Shown here piece by piece: positions 14,405 through 23,707 of a stretch of 64,000 bases of DNA (position 1 is its first letter; every line of letters begins with the position of its first letter). A program made the translations under genes and the position numbers. This DNA comes from an uncultured Ruminococcus sp. (lineage in GTDB: Bacteria > Bacillota > Clostridia > Oscillospirales > Ruminococcaceae): positions 1 to 64,000 of the forward strand of contig CADCFQ010000005.1 in the NCBI GenBank assembly GCA_902800795.1. The letters are read 5' to 3'. Under the pieces are notes generated by a model. That model was not told where the DNA came from. It saw nothing but the letters and a program-made list of their open reading frames with translations, and did no database searches.

Positions 14405-15109
14405 TTATGCGCCTGCGCTTCCGCCTGCGATATCCTCGACGGACTGTATCTGGCCGTCAACAAGCCTTACCAGCTTTGTGCCGTATTTAGCGGCAGACTC
14501 TGAGTGAGTTACCTGGACTATGGTCTTGTTGTATTTCTGGTTTATCTCACGGAAAAGCTCCATAATGTTGGTTCCTGTCTTTGTGTCAAGGTTTCCGATA
14601 GGCTCATCAAGGAACAGTATCTTGGGGTCGAACACGAGAGACCTGGCGATAGCCACTCTCTGCTGCTGGCCGCCGGAGAGCTCTCTCGGAGTCAGCTTTC
14701 TCTTGTCCTCCATACCTATTATTCTCAGGCACTCATCAAGCTTGTCGATGTAGTCCGAGCGCTTCTTGCCGGCTATCATCAGGGGCAGGGCGATGTTGTC
14801 CTCAACATTGAGGTTGGGCACCAGGTTGTAGAACTGGAACACAAAGCCTACATCCTCGTTTCTCATCTTGCAAAGAGCCTTGTCTTTGAGAGTGCTGAGG
14901 TCAGTGCCGTTTATCTTCACTGTTCCCGAGGTCGGCATATCAAGGCCGCCCAGCAGGTAGAGCAGCGTTGACTTTCCGCCGCCGGAGGGACCCATGATAG
15001 AGACGAACTCTCCCTCACCGACTTCAAGGTTTATATCCTTCAGAACGTGAGCCTCTTCCTTGCCGTTCTGGAACTTTCTGTTTACGTTTGTAACTTCTAT
15101 AACATTCAT
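14405..15109 (-). CDS. ABC transporter ATP-binding protein (MacB/LolD type)
   Basis: A 234-residue ATPase subunit. Walker A is GPSGGGKST (40-48), signature LSGGQQQR, Walker B ILFLDEPIGNLD, and the switch His is in VTHSE. This set matches the MacB/LolD/FtsE family that pairs with FtsX-like permeases. The start at 15109 has GGAGG 8 nt upstream; a longer version from 15136 would overlap the permease stop. The permease gene ends 19 bp upstream and the two form an operon ended by the terminator at 14353. It energises the exporter; its substrate (peptide, lipoprotein or drug) is unknown. No two-component genes of the Bce type are adjacent. Confidence 0.92.
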   Translation of the reverse strand: MNVIEVTNVNRKFQNGKEEAHVLKDINLEVGEGEFVSIMGPSGGGKSTLLYLLGGLDMPTSGTVKINGTDLSTLKDKALCKMRNEDVGFVFQFYNLVPNLNVEDNIALPLMIAGKKRSDYIDKLDECLRIIGMEDKRKLTPRELSGGQQQRVAIARSLVFDPKILFLDEPIGNLDTKTGTNIMELFREINQKYNKTIVQVTHSESAAKYGTKLVRLVDGQIQSVEDIAGGSAGA

Positions 15110-15128
15110 CTTTGCTTCCTCCGATCTA

Positions 15129-17615
15129 TTATTCATACTTGAGCTCTTCTACTACTTTCAGCTTGCCTATCTTCTTCATGGAGCCAACAGACGCCAGGAA
15201 GATAACAAAGGCAACTACCGCAATGTAAGTGGGATAGGATCCCCAGTCGAAGAAGATATCCATCTTCATGCCAACTCCCGAAAGAAGCTTCTGGCTGAGT
15301 ATACACAGCAGCATGGTATAGGGTATGGATGCTGCTGCGCTCCAGATGACACCGGTTATGCTCTCGCAGAGTATCATCCTGCGGCGCTGGGGAGCGTTCA
15401 TTCCCACGGAAGCCATAACAGCAAATTCCTTTCTGCGCTGAGCAAAGCTTATGGATATGTTATTGAAGATTCCGATGGATGCGATAACAAGAGCGAGGTA
15501 GGTGAATATCGAAAGGATGTCGATTATCATCTTGTTGGATGCTACGTTATCATCCACCATTTCCTGCTTGGAGGTGTAGGTGGCGCCGTAAACGCCTATG
15601 GCCTTTTTGAGGTCCTTCTCCACCTGCTTTGCATCTGCGCCCTTTTCAAGATAGATGTTTATCGAGTCAGACTCCTTGACCTTGAAAACGTCTCTTAGCT
15701 TGTCGTTGCTGAGAAGAAGCGTTCTTCCGGAGTTGAGCATCTTTCCGTCATATTCGCCTATGATCTTAAACTTTTCCTTGATGCCCTCGATCTCCAGATC
15801 AACTGTGTCGCCCACCTTTTTCTTTATGTCTTTCAGAACAGCGGTGGATATCATTATAACATTGTCATCGGATGCCGCATACTTTTTGAAATAGTCGCCG
15901 GTCTTTCCGTCTCTCAGTCTGAGGTAGGGAGCAAAGTCAGCGAACTGCTCGGGCTCGCCGGTCATAACAACTGCGTACATATCATTCACAGCGCCGTAGA
16001 GGTTTGACATAGGTGCCGATCTTTCGCCGTCGATGCCGTCGATCTTGTCGATAGCGGAAACTATCATCTCGGTGGATGTAACATCTGTGGGGCTGGGTAT
16101 GGGGTTTGAGATCATATAGTCAAACTCCAGCTCGTCATAAGCGTGTACCACATAGTCGGTCATGCTGGTGCCGATAGATGCTATGAGCATTACCGATGAA
16201 AGGGTGAGCACCAGGAGAGTTATGTTTCCTCTCAAAAGCTTTGAAGTCTTTATAGCATTGAGGGAAAGGAATGTCGTGGTGTGGCCTCTGAAGAGAGAGG
16301 CTATCTTTCCTGAAACGACCTTTATGAACTTTCTTGACATCATCAGCATACCGATCATTGCCATTGCAAGGAACAGGCCGCTCATCGAGTCAACAGCCTC
16401 GCCGTCAACGAGAGCTCCGACAATGGAGATCACCAGGAGCAGACAGCCGATAATAAAGCGGACAGCGCCTTTCTTGTGCTGGGTCTCCAGTCTGCCGAGG
16501 ATAACGTCCTTGGGCTGGAGCTTTCTTATGCTCCTTACAGGTATCAGCGCCGACACCAGAGAAAGGATGCAGGCAAAGAGCACACCGATAAGGATGTGGA
16601 TCCCGTTTATCCTGAGGGGCATATAGATGCCGTAGTCAGCAAGGGGCGATATCATCCTTGTCAGCAGAGCAAGCCCCCCGAGACCAAGCCCCGTTCCGAA
16701 CAGGGATCCCAGTATTCCGTAGAGGAAAGCTTCGATAAGCAGGATGTGCTCTATCTTTTTCTTTGTAGCACCCTGACTCATAAAGGTACCGATAACGGTC
16801 ATCCTCTCGGTTATGATGAGCTTGAACGCTCCGTAGATGATTATGATACAAACAACGCAAACTATCGAGAGCATAACATAAAGACCAAGTGTTATAGACT
16901 CAGAGCCTTCCTTGCTGTCGTTTACGAGAGCCGCAGAAGCCACCTTGTCGTTTTCCTTGTTGAAATCCTTTATCAGGCCTTCGATAGCGTCATAGCTCTT
17001 GTCGTCGGAATCCACCTTGGCGGTCATACGGTTATACTTTCCGTTTGCGCCCAGGACTTCATTGAGATAAGAATAGGGAACGACTACATTGAAGCTCTTT
17101 TTCTTGTCGCCGTAGAACAGGCCGTTGTTTGCGGCAATTCCGGTTATCTCAAAGTCTGTCTTCTCGCCGTTCACTGCAACGGTCAGCTTGTCGCCGACTT
17201 TAAGGCCACGCTCATCAGCTATTCTGTCGGAGATAACGCAGACCTTTTCGTTTTTGTCCTCCATGCTTCCCTTGACCATGTCCTTGTCATAGCCCTTGAG
17301 ACCGTTAAGGCTCACATAGATTATCTCGTCCTCATCAAGGACACCGGTCACTACTATCTTTCCTTCCAGGTCTGTGACCTTGCCCTTTACATCGTTCTCA
17401 TCGAAGAACTGTTCATCGGTGATAGAGAAAATGGCTATGTCCTGACCCTCTGCCGCTATCCTTGCGGGCTGGGTAAAGCTGTCGAGCAGCACATCAACGA
17501 GACCGAGGCTCATTATCAGCAGCGCTGTGCAGCACATGATCGAAAAGATGAGCAGAAACAGTCTGCCTTTCTTCTCGAGCATATTCTTTGAAATGTACTT
17601 TAAGAAAACTCCCAA
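15129..17615 (-). CDS. FtsX-like ABC transporter permease
   Basis: An 828-residue membrane protein with two FtsX/MacB_PCD repeats. TM1 is near residues 17-42, followed by a large extracellular domain (about 45-250). A block of three TM segments, two further TM helices in the centre, another TM and extracellular domain, and a final three-TM block make about ten helices. The start is read as TTG at 17615: AAGGAG sits 8 nt upstream, giving MGVFLKYISKNMLEKKG. A TTG eight codons earlier has no suitable ribosome-binding site. It forms a two-gene operon with the ATPase gene downstream. Export of a peptide or lipid, or a mechanotransmission role, is possible; nothing in the sequence decides. Confidence 0.88.
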   Translation of the reverse strand: MGVFLKYISKNMLEKKGRLFLLIFSIMCCTALLIMSLGLVDVLLDSFTQPARIAAEGQDIAIFSITDEQFFDENDVKGKVTDLEGKIVVTGVLDEDEIIYVSLNGLKGYDKDMVKGSMEDKNEKVCVISDRIADERGLKVGDKLTVAVNGEKTDFEITGIAANNGLFYGDKKKSFNVVVPYSYLNEVLGANGKYNRMTAKVDSDDKSYDAIEGLIKDFNKENDKVASAALVNDSKEGSESITLGLYVMLSIVCVVCIIIIYGAFKLIITERMTVIGTFMSQGATKKKIEHILLIEAFLYGILGSLFGTGLGLGGLALLTRMISPLADYGIYMPLRINGIHILIGVLFACILSLVSALIPVRSIRKLQPKDVILGRLETQHKKGAVRFIIGCLLLVISIVGALVDGEAVDSMSGLFLAMAMIGMLMMSRKFIKVVSGKIASLFRGHTTTFLSLNAIKTSKLLRGNITLLVLTLSSVMLIASIGTSMTDYVVHAYDELEFDYMISNPIPSPTDVTSTEMIVSAIDKIDGIDGERSAPMSNLYGAVNDMYAVVMTGEPEQFADFAPYLRLRDGKTGDYFKKYAASDDNVIMISTAVLKDIKKKVGDTVDLEIEGIKEKFKIIGEYDGKMLNSGRTLLLSNDKLRDVFKVKESDSINIYLEKGADAKQVEKDLKKAIGVYGATYTSKQEMVDDNVASNKMIIDILSIFTYLALVIASIGIFNNISISFAQRRKEFAVMASVGMNAPQRRRMILCESITGVIWSAAASIPYTMLLCILSQKLLSGVGMKMDIFFDWGSYPTYIAVVAFVIFLASVGSMKKIGKLKVVEELKYE

Positions 17616-17847
17616 ATCATTTCGCTCCTTCCTTTTCAAACGTTATCGTTGTCGATAGCTATATAATAGCACAGAAATTCTTAACAAGTCCTTAAGTCCT
17701 GTTAAAAACTGAAAACGACACGTTTTTTCTGTATATTATGCAAAAGCACTTTATTAGTGTAGCATATTTATCACAATTTGTAAACAAAATATTTCATTAC
17801 TAAAGCAAAATATTTAATTAATCAAGCGAAATCGTATACGCAAAGAG

Positions 17848-17884
17848 ACAAAAAACGACCTCCCCTGCCTGTTGGCAAGGAAGG
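17848..17884 (-). terminator. Terminator of cdd
   Basis: Minus-strand 11-bp fully paired stem (17859-17869 with 17874-17884, some G-T), four-base loop, then TCGTTTTTTG. The 17616-17847 stretch upstream of the exporter operon is AT-rich without a gene. Confidence 0.85.
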
Positions 17885-17900
17885 ACGGCAGTGTATATTA

Positions 17901-18284
17901 TTATCTGTCAAGCTCAAAGCGGCTCGGCAAAAGATCCCCAAAGCGGTGAACGCCGTCGGTTAGGATAACCTTGAAGTCTGCGTCGCAGAACTCGCTCATG
18001 ACCTGTAAGCAGGCGCCGCAGGGATAACAGGGCTTGACCATATCTCCGCCCACGACAGCGATAGCAGAAAAGGCTGTCCAGCCCTCGGACACCGCCTTGA
18101 ATATGGCTGTGCGCTCGGCACAGACAGTGAGGGAGTAGGAGCTGTTCTCAATATTGCAGCCGGTAAAGACCTTTCCGTCCTGTGTCAGGAGTGCTGCGCC
18201 CACGCTGAAATGTGAGTATTTGTTCCAGGCCTTTTGTGCCGCCTGTGAAGCCTTATCCAGCAGCTGTTCATAAATCTTATCCAT
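17901..18284 (-). CDS. cdd: Cytidine deaminase
   Basis: A 127-residue homotetramer-type enzyme of pyrimidine salvage that deaminates cytidine and deoxycytidine. The HFSVGAAL substrate segment is followed by zinc motif CAE (C55, catalytic E57) and PCGAC (C89, C92 as zinc ligands). Length is standard for the small form. The start at 18284 has GGAGG 7 nt upstream; an in-frame ATG ten codons earlier has none. It is monocistronic and ended by the terminator at 17848. Confidence 0.95.
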   Translation of the reverse strand: MDKIYEQLLDKASQAAQKAWNKYSHFSVGAALLTQDGKVFTGCNIENSSYSLTVCAERTAIFKAVSEGWTAFSAIAVVGGDMVKPCYPCGACLQVMSEFCDADFKVILTDGVHRFGDLLPSRFELDR

Positions 18285-18519
18285 AGTCTTACCTCCGTTT
18301 TTGTCTGTTCTCACATCAAGTATACCACATTCTATTATAAAATGGAAGAGCTTGTTTTAAAAAAAAAACAGATCCTGCATTCAGCGAATAATACTCGATG
18401 TGATACCTTATCCGCTTCAAAAAAGCTATAACACAGCTTCGCCCCAAACCAAAACGAAGTTTCGCCCCCGAGCCAGACAAAGCTTTGAGCCTGCACACAG
18501 CCGTGGGCGAGGGATTTGG

Positions 18520-18541
18520 GTGCAGGTGCACGCACCTGCAC
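18520..18541. promoter_or_regulatory. Perfect inverted repeat upstream of the transglutaminase-like gene
   Basis: GTGCAGGTGC and GCACCTGCAC are perfect 10-bp arms with two bases between. It ends 10 bp before the -35 box at 18552 and has no T-run, so an operator is more likely than a terminator. The remaining 18285-18519 bases show no gene. Confidence 0.45.
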
Positions 18542-18551
18542 CTGCCTGCAT

Positions 18552-18580
18552 TTGACAAATCGGAGCGTTTGTGGTATCGT
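18552..18580 (+). promoter_or_regulatory. Promoter of the Ig/Fn3/transglutaminase gene
   Basis: TTGACA (18552-18557), 17 nt, TATCGT (18575-18580). The -10 is weak, so an activator or the adjacent inverted repeat may matter. Confidence 0.5.
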
Positions 18581-18638
18581 ATAAATGTACATGATAATAA
18601 TATTGATGTTTGATATTTGATATTAAAGGAGTGTTATT

Positions 18639-20576
18639 ATGAAAAAGAAAGTCTTTATAGGCTTTGCGGCGGCGCTGCTGGCTATGACGGCTTCCGGCGC
18701 TGCTCTGGCAGCTTACGCAGATGAGGATATCATACTCTCAGAGGGGATGGAGCTGTCGGTCACAAACCGTGAGACGGCGAACTATTCCTACAGCTTTGAT
18801 AACTGCTGGGTCGATGTGGAGGACTATTATTATCCTTACACAGGCAGTGCGGTGACACCCGTTGTCCACGTCTATGACTATGAACTGGGACAGTATCTTA
18901 CCGAGGGAACGGACTATACTGTTGCTCCGGATGCTGATGCTTCACTGGGTGTCAAGACCGCTGTGATAAACGGTATCGGAAGATATGCCGGACAGAGTAT
19001 GGACGCAGAATACTGTATAGACCCTGCGGATATCGAGTCCGATTCCGTCGTGACAGTTACTGACTGTGTTTACACAGGCTCGAGGGTCGTTCCGAATGTG
19101 ACCGTTAAGTATAAAGGAAAGACGCTCACAAAGGATGAGGATTATACTCTCGATTTCTACTGCGACACCTGGAACATCTACGATGCGGGGACCTACTATG
19201 TGACTATAAACGGTAAGGGCAACTACAGCGGAAGCATCACGGAGTATTACAAGATAACCCCGAAGAACGCATCCTCAGCAACGGTGACCTGCCCTGCACA
19301 GACCTATGAGGGCTATGCCTGCACGCCGGACCCTGTTGTAAAGATCGGCGGCAGGACCCTTTCAAGATATCAGGACTATGACGTTACCTATTCAAACAAC
19401 TCAAAGCCCGGCACCGCAACAGGTAAGATAACCTTCTGCGGAAACTATTCCGGCACAAAGTCCTTTACCTTCACTATCAATGTGGGCAAGCCCGTTATCA
19501 CCAGTGTTCTTCAGGGCGAGAAAACTATCAAGGTCTTCTGGGACAGCGTCCCTGCCGCCACAGGCTATCAGCTTTACCGCTATGACAGCGCAAAGGGCGC
19601 TTATGTTCTGGTGGCCACCACAAAGAACCTGGCTTATGCAAACTCGGGTCTGAACTATGCTACAAAGTATCAGTTCAAGGTCAGGGCTTACTACACCTCG
19701 AACGGCACCAACAAATACGGCGCTTATTCAAATGTCAGGACCACCTACACCCGTCCGCCCCATACAACTATCAATATGGCCACAGGAGAAAAGACCTGCC
19801 TTATCACCTGGAGCAAGGTGTCGGGCATCGACGGCTATGAGGTACTAAGATATGTAAACGGCTCCTATAAGAGCTACAAGCTTCTGGGCGCCGGCGAAAC
19901 AAGGCTTTATATCACAGGGCTCAGCAACGACGTTGATTACAGGTATGCCGTAAGGACCTATAAAAAGGTGGGCACCGCAACCGTTTATTCCACCCTCACC
20001 GATGTGGTGGGAACACAGGACGGAAAGTCCCGCTTCAACGGATTGACAAAGGGCTCGGCATCCAGGACCTACAAGGTGTATAACGTTACCGGAAACACAA
20101 CTACGACTTCTTACAGATACATCTCCGACAGCGAGTGGGCTCTCGTCAAGAAATTTGCCAGCACCCACTTCAAGGCCGGCATGAGCAACTATCAGAAAGC
20201 TATGGTGGCCTACGACTACATCGTCAACAACACCAACTATCAGTACGACTACTCGAAGATACAGTGGGACAGACCTGTTTATCAGGTGTTCGTCAAGCAC
20301 GAAGCACAGTGCGACGGCTTTAACGGTGCGTTCGTGGCAGTGATGAGATATCTGGGTTACGACATGAACCTTATCCAGGGAACGGTCAACCTTGCAAACG
20401 GAACCGTGGGCTCACATTTCTGGAGCACTATCAAGAGAGGCACACAGAACTATATCTTCGACACGAACATGGAGATATACTGGCCGGGAAACACCCACTA
20501 TTTCTTCTGCGCCAAGTATTCCGACTATAACTCCTATCAGCGCTATATCATCAATAAAAAGTCGAGAACCAAATAA
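18639..20576 (+). CDS. Secreted protein with Ig-like, Fn3 and transglutaminase-like domains
   Basis: A 645-residue exported protein. Residues 1-31 form a signal peptide with an ALA-AYA end. Three Ig-like modules (about 45-290) repeat the YTGSAVTP / VYTGSRVVP / YEGYACTP strand. Two Fn3-like modules follow (about 291-470; FWDSVPAATGYQLYRY and ITWSKVSGIDGYEVLRY). The C-terminal 150 residues are a transglutaminase-like cysteine-protease fold with C558 (AQCDGFNGAF), H593 (GSHFW) and D608 (IFDTN). It may cleave or crosslink surface or peptidoglycan peptides. There is no dockerin or anchor. AAGGAG lies 8 nt before the ATG. It shares architecture with the LRR protein at 10.5 kb and its fold with the dockerin protein at 25.2 kb. 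Confidence 0.85.
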   Translation: MKKKVFIGFAAALLAMTASGAALAAYADEDIILSEGMELSVTNRETANYSYSFDNCWVDVEDYYYPYTGSAVTPVVHVYDYELGQYLTEGTDYTVAPDADASLGVKTAVINGIGRYAGQSMDAEYCIDPADIESDSVVTVTDCVYTGSRVVPNVTVKYKGKTLTKDEDYTLDFYCDTWNIYDAGTYYVTINGKGNYSGSITEYYKITPKNASSATVTCPAQTYEGYACTPDPVVKIGGRTLSRYQDYDVTYSNNSKPGTATGKITFCGNYSGTKSFTFTINVGKPVITSVLQGEKTIKVFWDSVPAATGYQLYRYDSAKGAYVLVATTKNLAYANSGLNYATKYQFKVRAYYTSNGTNKYGAYSNVRTTYTRPPHTTINMATGEKTCLITWSKVSGIDGYEVLRYVNGSYKSYKLLGAGETRLYITGLSNDVDYRYAVRTYKKVGTATVYSTLTDVVGTQDGKSRFNGLTKGSASRTYKVYNVTGNTTTTSYRYISDSEWALVKKFASTHFKAGMSNYQKAMVAYDYIVNNTNYQYDYSKIQWDRPVYQVFVKHEAQCDGFNGAFVAVMRYLGYDMNLIQGTVNLANGTVGSHFWSTIKRGTQNYIFDTNMEIYWPGNTHYFFCAKYSDYNSYQRYIINKKSRTK

Positions 20577-20589
20577 GGCATAACAAAAG

Positions 20590-20627
20590 CGGTACCTTAC
20601 CCATGACAGGGCAAGGCACCGTTTTTT
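20590..20627 (+). terminator. Terminator of the transglutaminase-like gene
   Basis: A 13-position stem with two mismatches (20590-20602 with 20609-20621), then TTTTTT. Confidence 0.75.
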
Positions 20628-20655
20628 ACTTGAAGCTGTATACGCCGCCGGCTCT

Positions 20656-21402
20656 TTATGCCTGTGAGACAAGGGCCTCTTCACGGCGGCTGTGGTTTTT
20701 AAGATAATCCGCAAGAGCGAACACATATCTGCTGTTTGAGGGCTTGAAGCCGGGAGTGAGGGCATACATCCCGAAATACTTTATTATCTCCGAGTCCGGT
20801 GCGTTCTCCCAGGTGTTCTTGATAACTGTCCTTATGCTCCTCTCGACAGAGTTATCGGAAACGCTGTATTTCTTTCCGATAAAGGGATAGATATACTTTG
20901 TCAGGCTGACATTGTCGGTGTCCTCCGCAAGTATCAGACCCACCGTGTCGACAATATACCTGTAGCCCGTATAGTTCGGAGTGACGCAAAGGTTTTTGAG
21001 CACCTCATAAACGCTTTCCGTCTCATTGGAAGTTCTCACACTCATCACCCTGCCGCTGGCAAGGTCCTCGTTTATCGCCCTTATGACATCTTCCCTGCTG
21101 CAGCTCTCGGTCAGTATCCTGTCGATGCACTCATCAGGGATATCGATATCCGAGATCATATCAGCACGGGCGACCGTTACCGTGTATGTATGGCCGAAGA
21201 CCTTGTTTATATGGCGCAGCAGACCTTTTCTGCAGGCAAGGTCAGCATCGATTATGATAATACCGGGTCGGCACTCTGTAAACCGGCTAAGGACCGAGAA
21301 AGGCTCATCCTCACAAACATAGACGGTGTGACCGTCTTTTTTTAACGCTTCTTTCAGATCCAGCCTTTCACACAGAGCTTTGCCGATCAGTATCTTTGTC
21401 AT
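20656..21402 (-). CDS. Spo0A-like DNA-binding protein with a degenerate receiver
   Basis: A 248-residue protein. Residues 1-118 have a receiver-like alpha/beta pattern but lack the N-terminal acidic pair (strand 1 is KILIGKALCERL), though D52 and D54 lie at the end of strand 3 (IIIIDAD). Residues about 128-237 match the Spo0A C-terminal domain: LCVTPNYTGYRYI, LTKYIYPFIGKKY, NSVERSIRTVIKNTW and FKPSNSRYVFALADYL align with the GVPAHIKGY, LYPxIA, VERAIRHAIE and KPTNSEFIA blocks of Spo0A. It should bind 0A-box-like DNA. The normal phosphorelay control is probably missing or altered. It stands alone and convergent to the transglutaminase-like gene. Confidence 0.8.
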   Translation of the reverse strand: MTKILIGKALCERLDLKEALKKDGHTVYVCEDEPFSVLSRFTECRPGIIIIDADLACRKGLLRHINKVFGHTYTVTVARADMISDIDIPDECIDRILTESCSREDVIRAINEDLASGRVMSVRTSNETESVYEVLKNLCVTPNYTGYRYIVDTVGLILAEDTDNVSLTKYIYPFIGKKYSVSDNSVERSIRTVIKNTWENAPDSEIIKYFGMYALTPGFKPSNSRYVFALADYLKNHSRREEALVSQA

Positions 21403-21641
21403 TTATTTCACCTTACACTTCATTTTTTCTGCCCTATTATTATACAATATTCGGCAATCCTTTACAACAGTCTTTATCGTTATTTTACATTTATTTTATC
21501 ATTTATCTTTAAATGCTGCCTCTCAGCTTCGTTCTTGTTAATATTTCGTTCATTATATTTGTCGAATTATGTCCTATATGTGACGTATAGTGTCGTATCG
21601 CACGACAAAAATCGACTTTTCCGACATTTTTCTCATGTCCG

Positions 21642-22052
21642 TCAGATAATGATCCCCTCAAGGTGGTCACATTCATGCTGGATGATCTGTGCGGTAAAGC
21701 CCGTAAAGGCCTCACGGCGCTTTATGAACTTCTCGTCCAGGTATTCCACGGTTATGTTCATATACCGTGTGACATCCCGCTCACCCTCCAGAGACAAACA
21801 GCTCTCCTGTGTCTGATAGGGCAGCTGCTTTTTGGTTATCTTCGGGTTTACCATTATCCTGTCCTTGTCGCCGTCGGTGAAGATGATTATCCTCTTGCTG
21901 ACGCCTATCATATTTGCCGCCATCCCCACACAGCGGCTGCTGTTGGCTCTGAGGGTATCTTTGAGGTCGTTTATCACTTCCCTGTCCTTGTTGGTTGCTT
22001 TCTCGGAAACAAGCCCGAGAAAAGCTTCATCCTTGCATATCGTCTTTATCAT
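21642..22052 (-). CDS. Peptide deformylase-like protein with altered motifs
   Basis: A 136-residue protein of the deformylase fold. Motif III is intact (HECDH, 126-130: two metal His and catalytic Glu). Motif II is ESCLS (83-87) instead of EGCLS, with the metal Cys retained. Motif I is GMAANMIG (43-50) where the canonical form is GLAAPQIG, so the conserved Gln that supports catalysis is Met. Metal binding is plausible but N-formyl-methionine activity is doubtful. I recall a group of short Firmicutes deformylase-like proteins with this motif. GGAGG lies 7 nt before the ATG at 22052. A true deformylase gene would be expected elsewhere in the genome. Confidence 0.82.
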   Translation of the reverse strand: MIKTICKDEAFLGLVSEKATNKDREVINDLKDTLRANSSRCVGMAANMIGVSKRIIIFTDGDKDRIMVNPKITKKQLPYQTQESCLSLEGERDVTRYMNITVEYLDEKFIKRREAFTGFTAQIIQHECDHLEGIII

Positions 22053-22162
22053 ATTTATTCCTCCAAAGTTTTTTGTGCCGGGATCATTTTCAGCGGTTTC
22101 AGATATCGCATCCCCTTTTGCAGGCATCGTTTTTCCGGCGCTCTTATCTGTCTTCTGTTATG

Positions 22163-22189
22163 AAAAAAGCCCCGAATCATCGGGGCTTT
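22163..22189 (-). terminator. Terminator of the ahcY/isomerase operon
   Basis: Minus-strand AAAGCCCCG/CGGGGCTTT stem with a 6-nt loop, continuing into TTTTTT. Confidence 0.92.
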
Positions 22190-22193
22190 GATA

Positions 22194-23675
22194 TCAGAAC
22201 GGGTTCTCGGTGGGGTAAAGCATGGATGCAGGTCTGTTGAAGCCTATATCCTCCATTCCGAGATAGGTCATAAAGCTGTGGAGCGCCTTGCCGTAATGGC
22301 CGAAAGCAACAGCGCCGTGATGAGGATAGTTCTTCTCGATAAGAACGTATCTGTAGAAACGTCCCATCTCCTTGATAGCGAAAACGCCTATGGATCCGAA
22401 GGATCTTGTTGCAACAGGGAGAACTTCGCCCTGTGCGATATAGCCCCTGAGCTTTGCGTCAGCTGTGGACTGGAGACGGAAGAAGGTAATGTCTCCCGGC
22501 TGGATGTCGCCCTCAAGGGTCCCTCTCGAGATATTGGGCTCGCCGTCGGGCTCAAGGTTTCTCTTCATTATCCTCTGGAACTTCATCTCGGGCTTGCACA
22601 CCAGACAAGAGGGTGTGTTTCCGCAGTGGAACGCCATAAAGGTATCGGTCTGCTTATAGTCAAACTTTCCTGCGATATCTTCATTGAAGATGTTCTCAGG
22701 AACGGAGTTGTTGATATCAAGAAGGGTCACGGGCTTTCCTGAGATGCAGATACCTGCATACTCGCTGACAGCACCGTAGATATCCACCTCGCAGGATACA
22801 GGGATACCACGGGATGTGAGCCTTGAATTCACATAGCAGGGCACAAAGCCGAACTGAGTCTGGAAAGCAGGCCAGCACTTGTTAGCGAAAGCGATATACT
22901 TTCTCGAGCCCTTGTGCTCCTCGATCCAGTCAAGAAGAGTCAGCTCATACTGTGCAAGTCTTGGCAGTATTGCTGCCATCTTGTTGCCCTCGCCGAGCTC
23001 CTTTTCCATATCAGCCACAACGCCTGCTATCCTCTCGTCGCCCTCGTGCTTGTTGAAGGCTTCAAAAAGGTCGAGCTCGGAGTTTTCCTCTATCTCGATA
23101 CCCATATTGTAAAGCTGTTTTATCGGCGCATTGCAGGCAAGAAAATCCTGGGGTCTGGGGCCGAAGGAGATGACCTTCAGATCATTGAAGCCCAGCACCG
23201 CCCTTGCAACAGGAACGAACTCATTTATCATATCAGCCACCTGCTCGGGAGTTCCTACAGGGTACTGGGGTATGTAAGCCTTGACATTTCTTAGTGCAAG
23301 GTTATAGCTTGCGTTGAGCATACCGCAGTATGCGTCTCCTCTGTCGTCGATAAGAGCATTTCCGCAGTTCTCCTCGGCAGCAGCCGCAAACATAACGGGA
23401 CCCTCGAACTTCTTGGCCAGCAGCACCTCGGCGCTCTCCGGGCCGAAGTTTCCGAGATAGACCACAAGGGCGTTACAGCCTGCGGCATTTATCTCATCAA
23501 GAGCCTTTAGCATATCCTTCTCGCTCTCGATAACTGTGGGACACTCAAAGATCTCGCCGTATTTCTCCGAATACTTTTTGCATACATCTGCCTTTCTCTT
23601 TGCCGAAAGGGACATAGGGAAGCAGTCTCTTGAGACAGCTGCCAGACCCACCTTGACAACAGGTATGTTTTGCAT
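22194..23675 (-). CDS. L-fucose/L-arabinose isomerase family protein
   Basis: A 493-residue protein with the overall layout of the fucose/arabinose isomerase fold: an N-terminal Rossmann-like region (VKVGLAAVSRDCFP, ALVVYLGNFGPES), a central domain with EVDIYGAVSEY, and a C-terminal domain with MAFHCGNTPSCLV and HHGAVAFGHYGKALHSF. Glu and His residues in the latter blocks are candidate metal ligands. The family interconverts aldoses and ketoses, but many members are of unknown substrate. AGGAGG lies 8 nt before the ATG. It follows ahcY by 32 bp on the same strand, so it may use a sugar derived from nucleoside or S-ribosyl metabolism, or the pairing may be incidental. Confidence 0.8.
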   Translation of the reverse strand: MQNIPVVKVGLAAVSRDCFPMSLSAKRKADVCKKYSEKYGEIFECPTVIESEKDMLKALDEINAAGCNALVVYLGNFGPESAEVLLAKKFEGPVMFAAAAEENCGNALIDDRGDAYCGMLNASYNLALRNVKAYIPQYPVGTPEQVADMINEFVPVARAVLGFNDLKVISFGPRPQDFLACNAPIKQLYNMGIEIEENSELDLFEAFNKHEGDERIAGVVADMEKELGEGNKMAAILPRLAQYELTLLDWIEEHKGSRKYIAFANKCWPAFQTQFGFVPCYVNSRLTSRGIPVSCEVDIYGAVSEYAGICISGKPVTLLDINNSVPENIFNEDIAGKFDYKQTDTFMAFHCGNTPSCLVCKPEMKFQRIMKRNLEPDGEPNISRGTLEGDIQPGDITFFRLQSTADAKLRGYIAQGEVLPVATRSFGSIGVFAIKEMGRFYRYVLIEKNYPHHGAVAFGHYGKALHSFMTYLGMEDIGFNRPASMLYPTENPF

Positions 23676-23707
23676 AATGACAACCTCCTAAATATATGTT
23701 AGTATTT

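Noticed and set aside
16476..17591. Long plus-strand frame opposite the FtsX-like permease
   Set aside because: No ribosome-binding site or domain; the minus strand has clear TM and FtsX patterns.
18316..18592. Minus-strand frames upstream of cdd
   Set aside because: Composition follows GC-rich inverted repeats; no start signal or recognisable motif.
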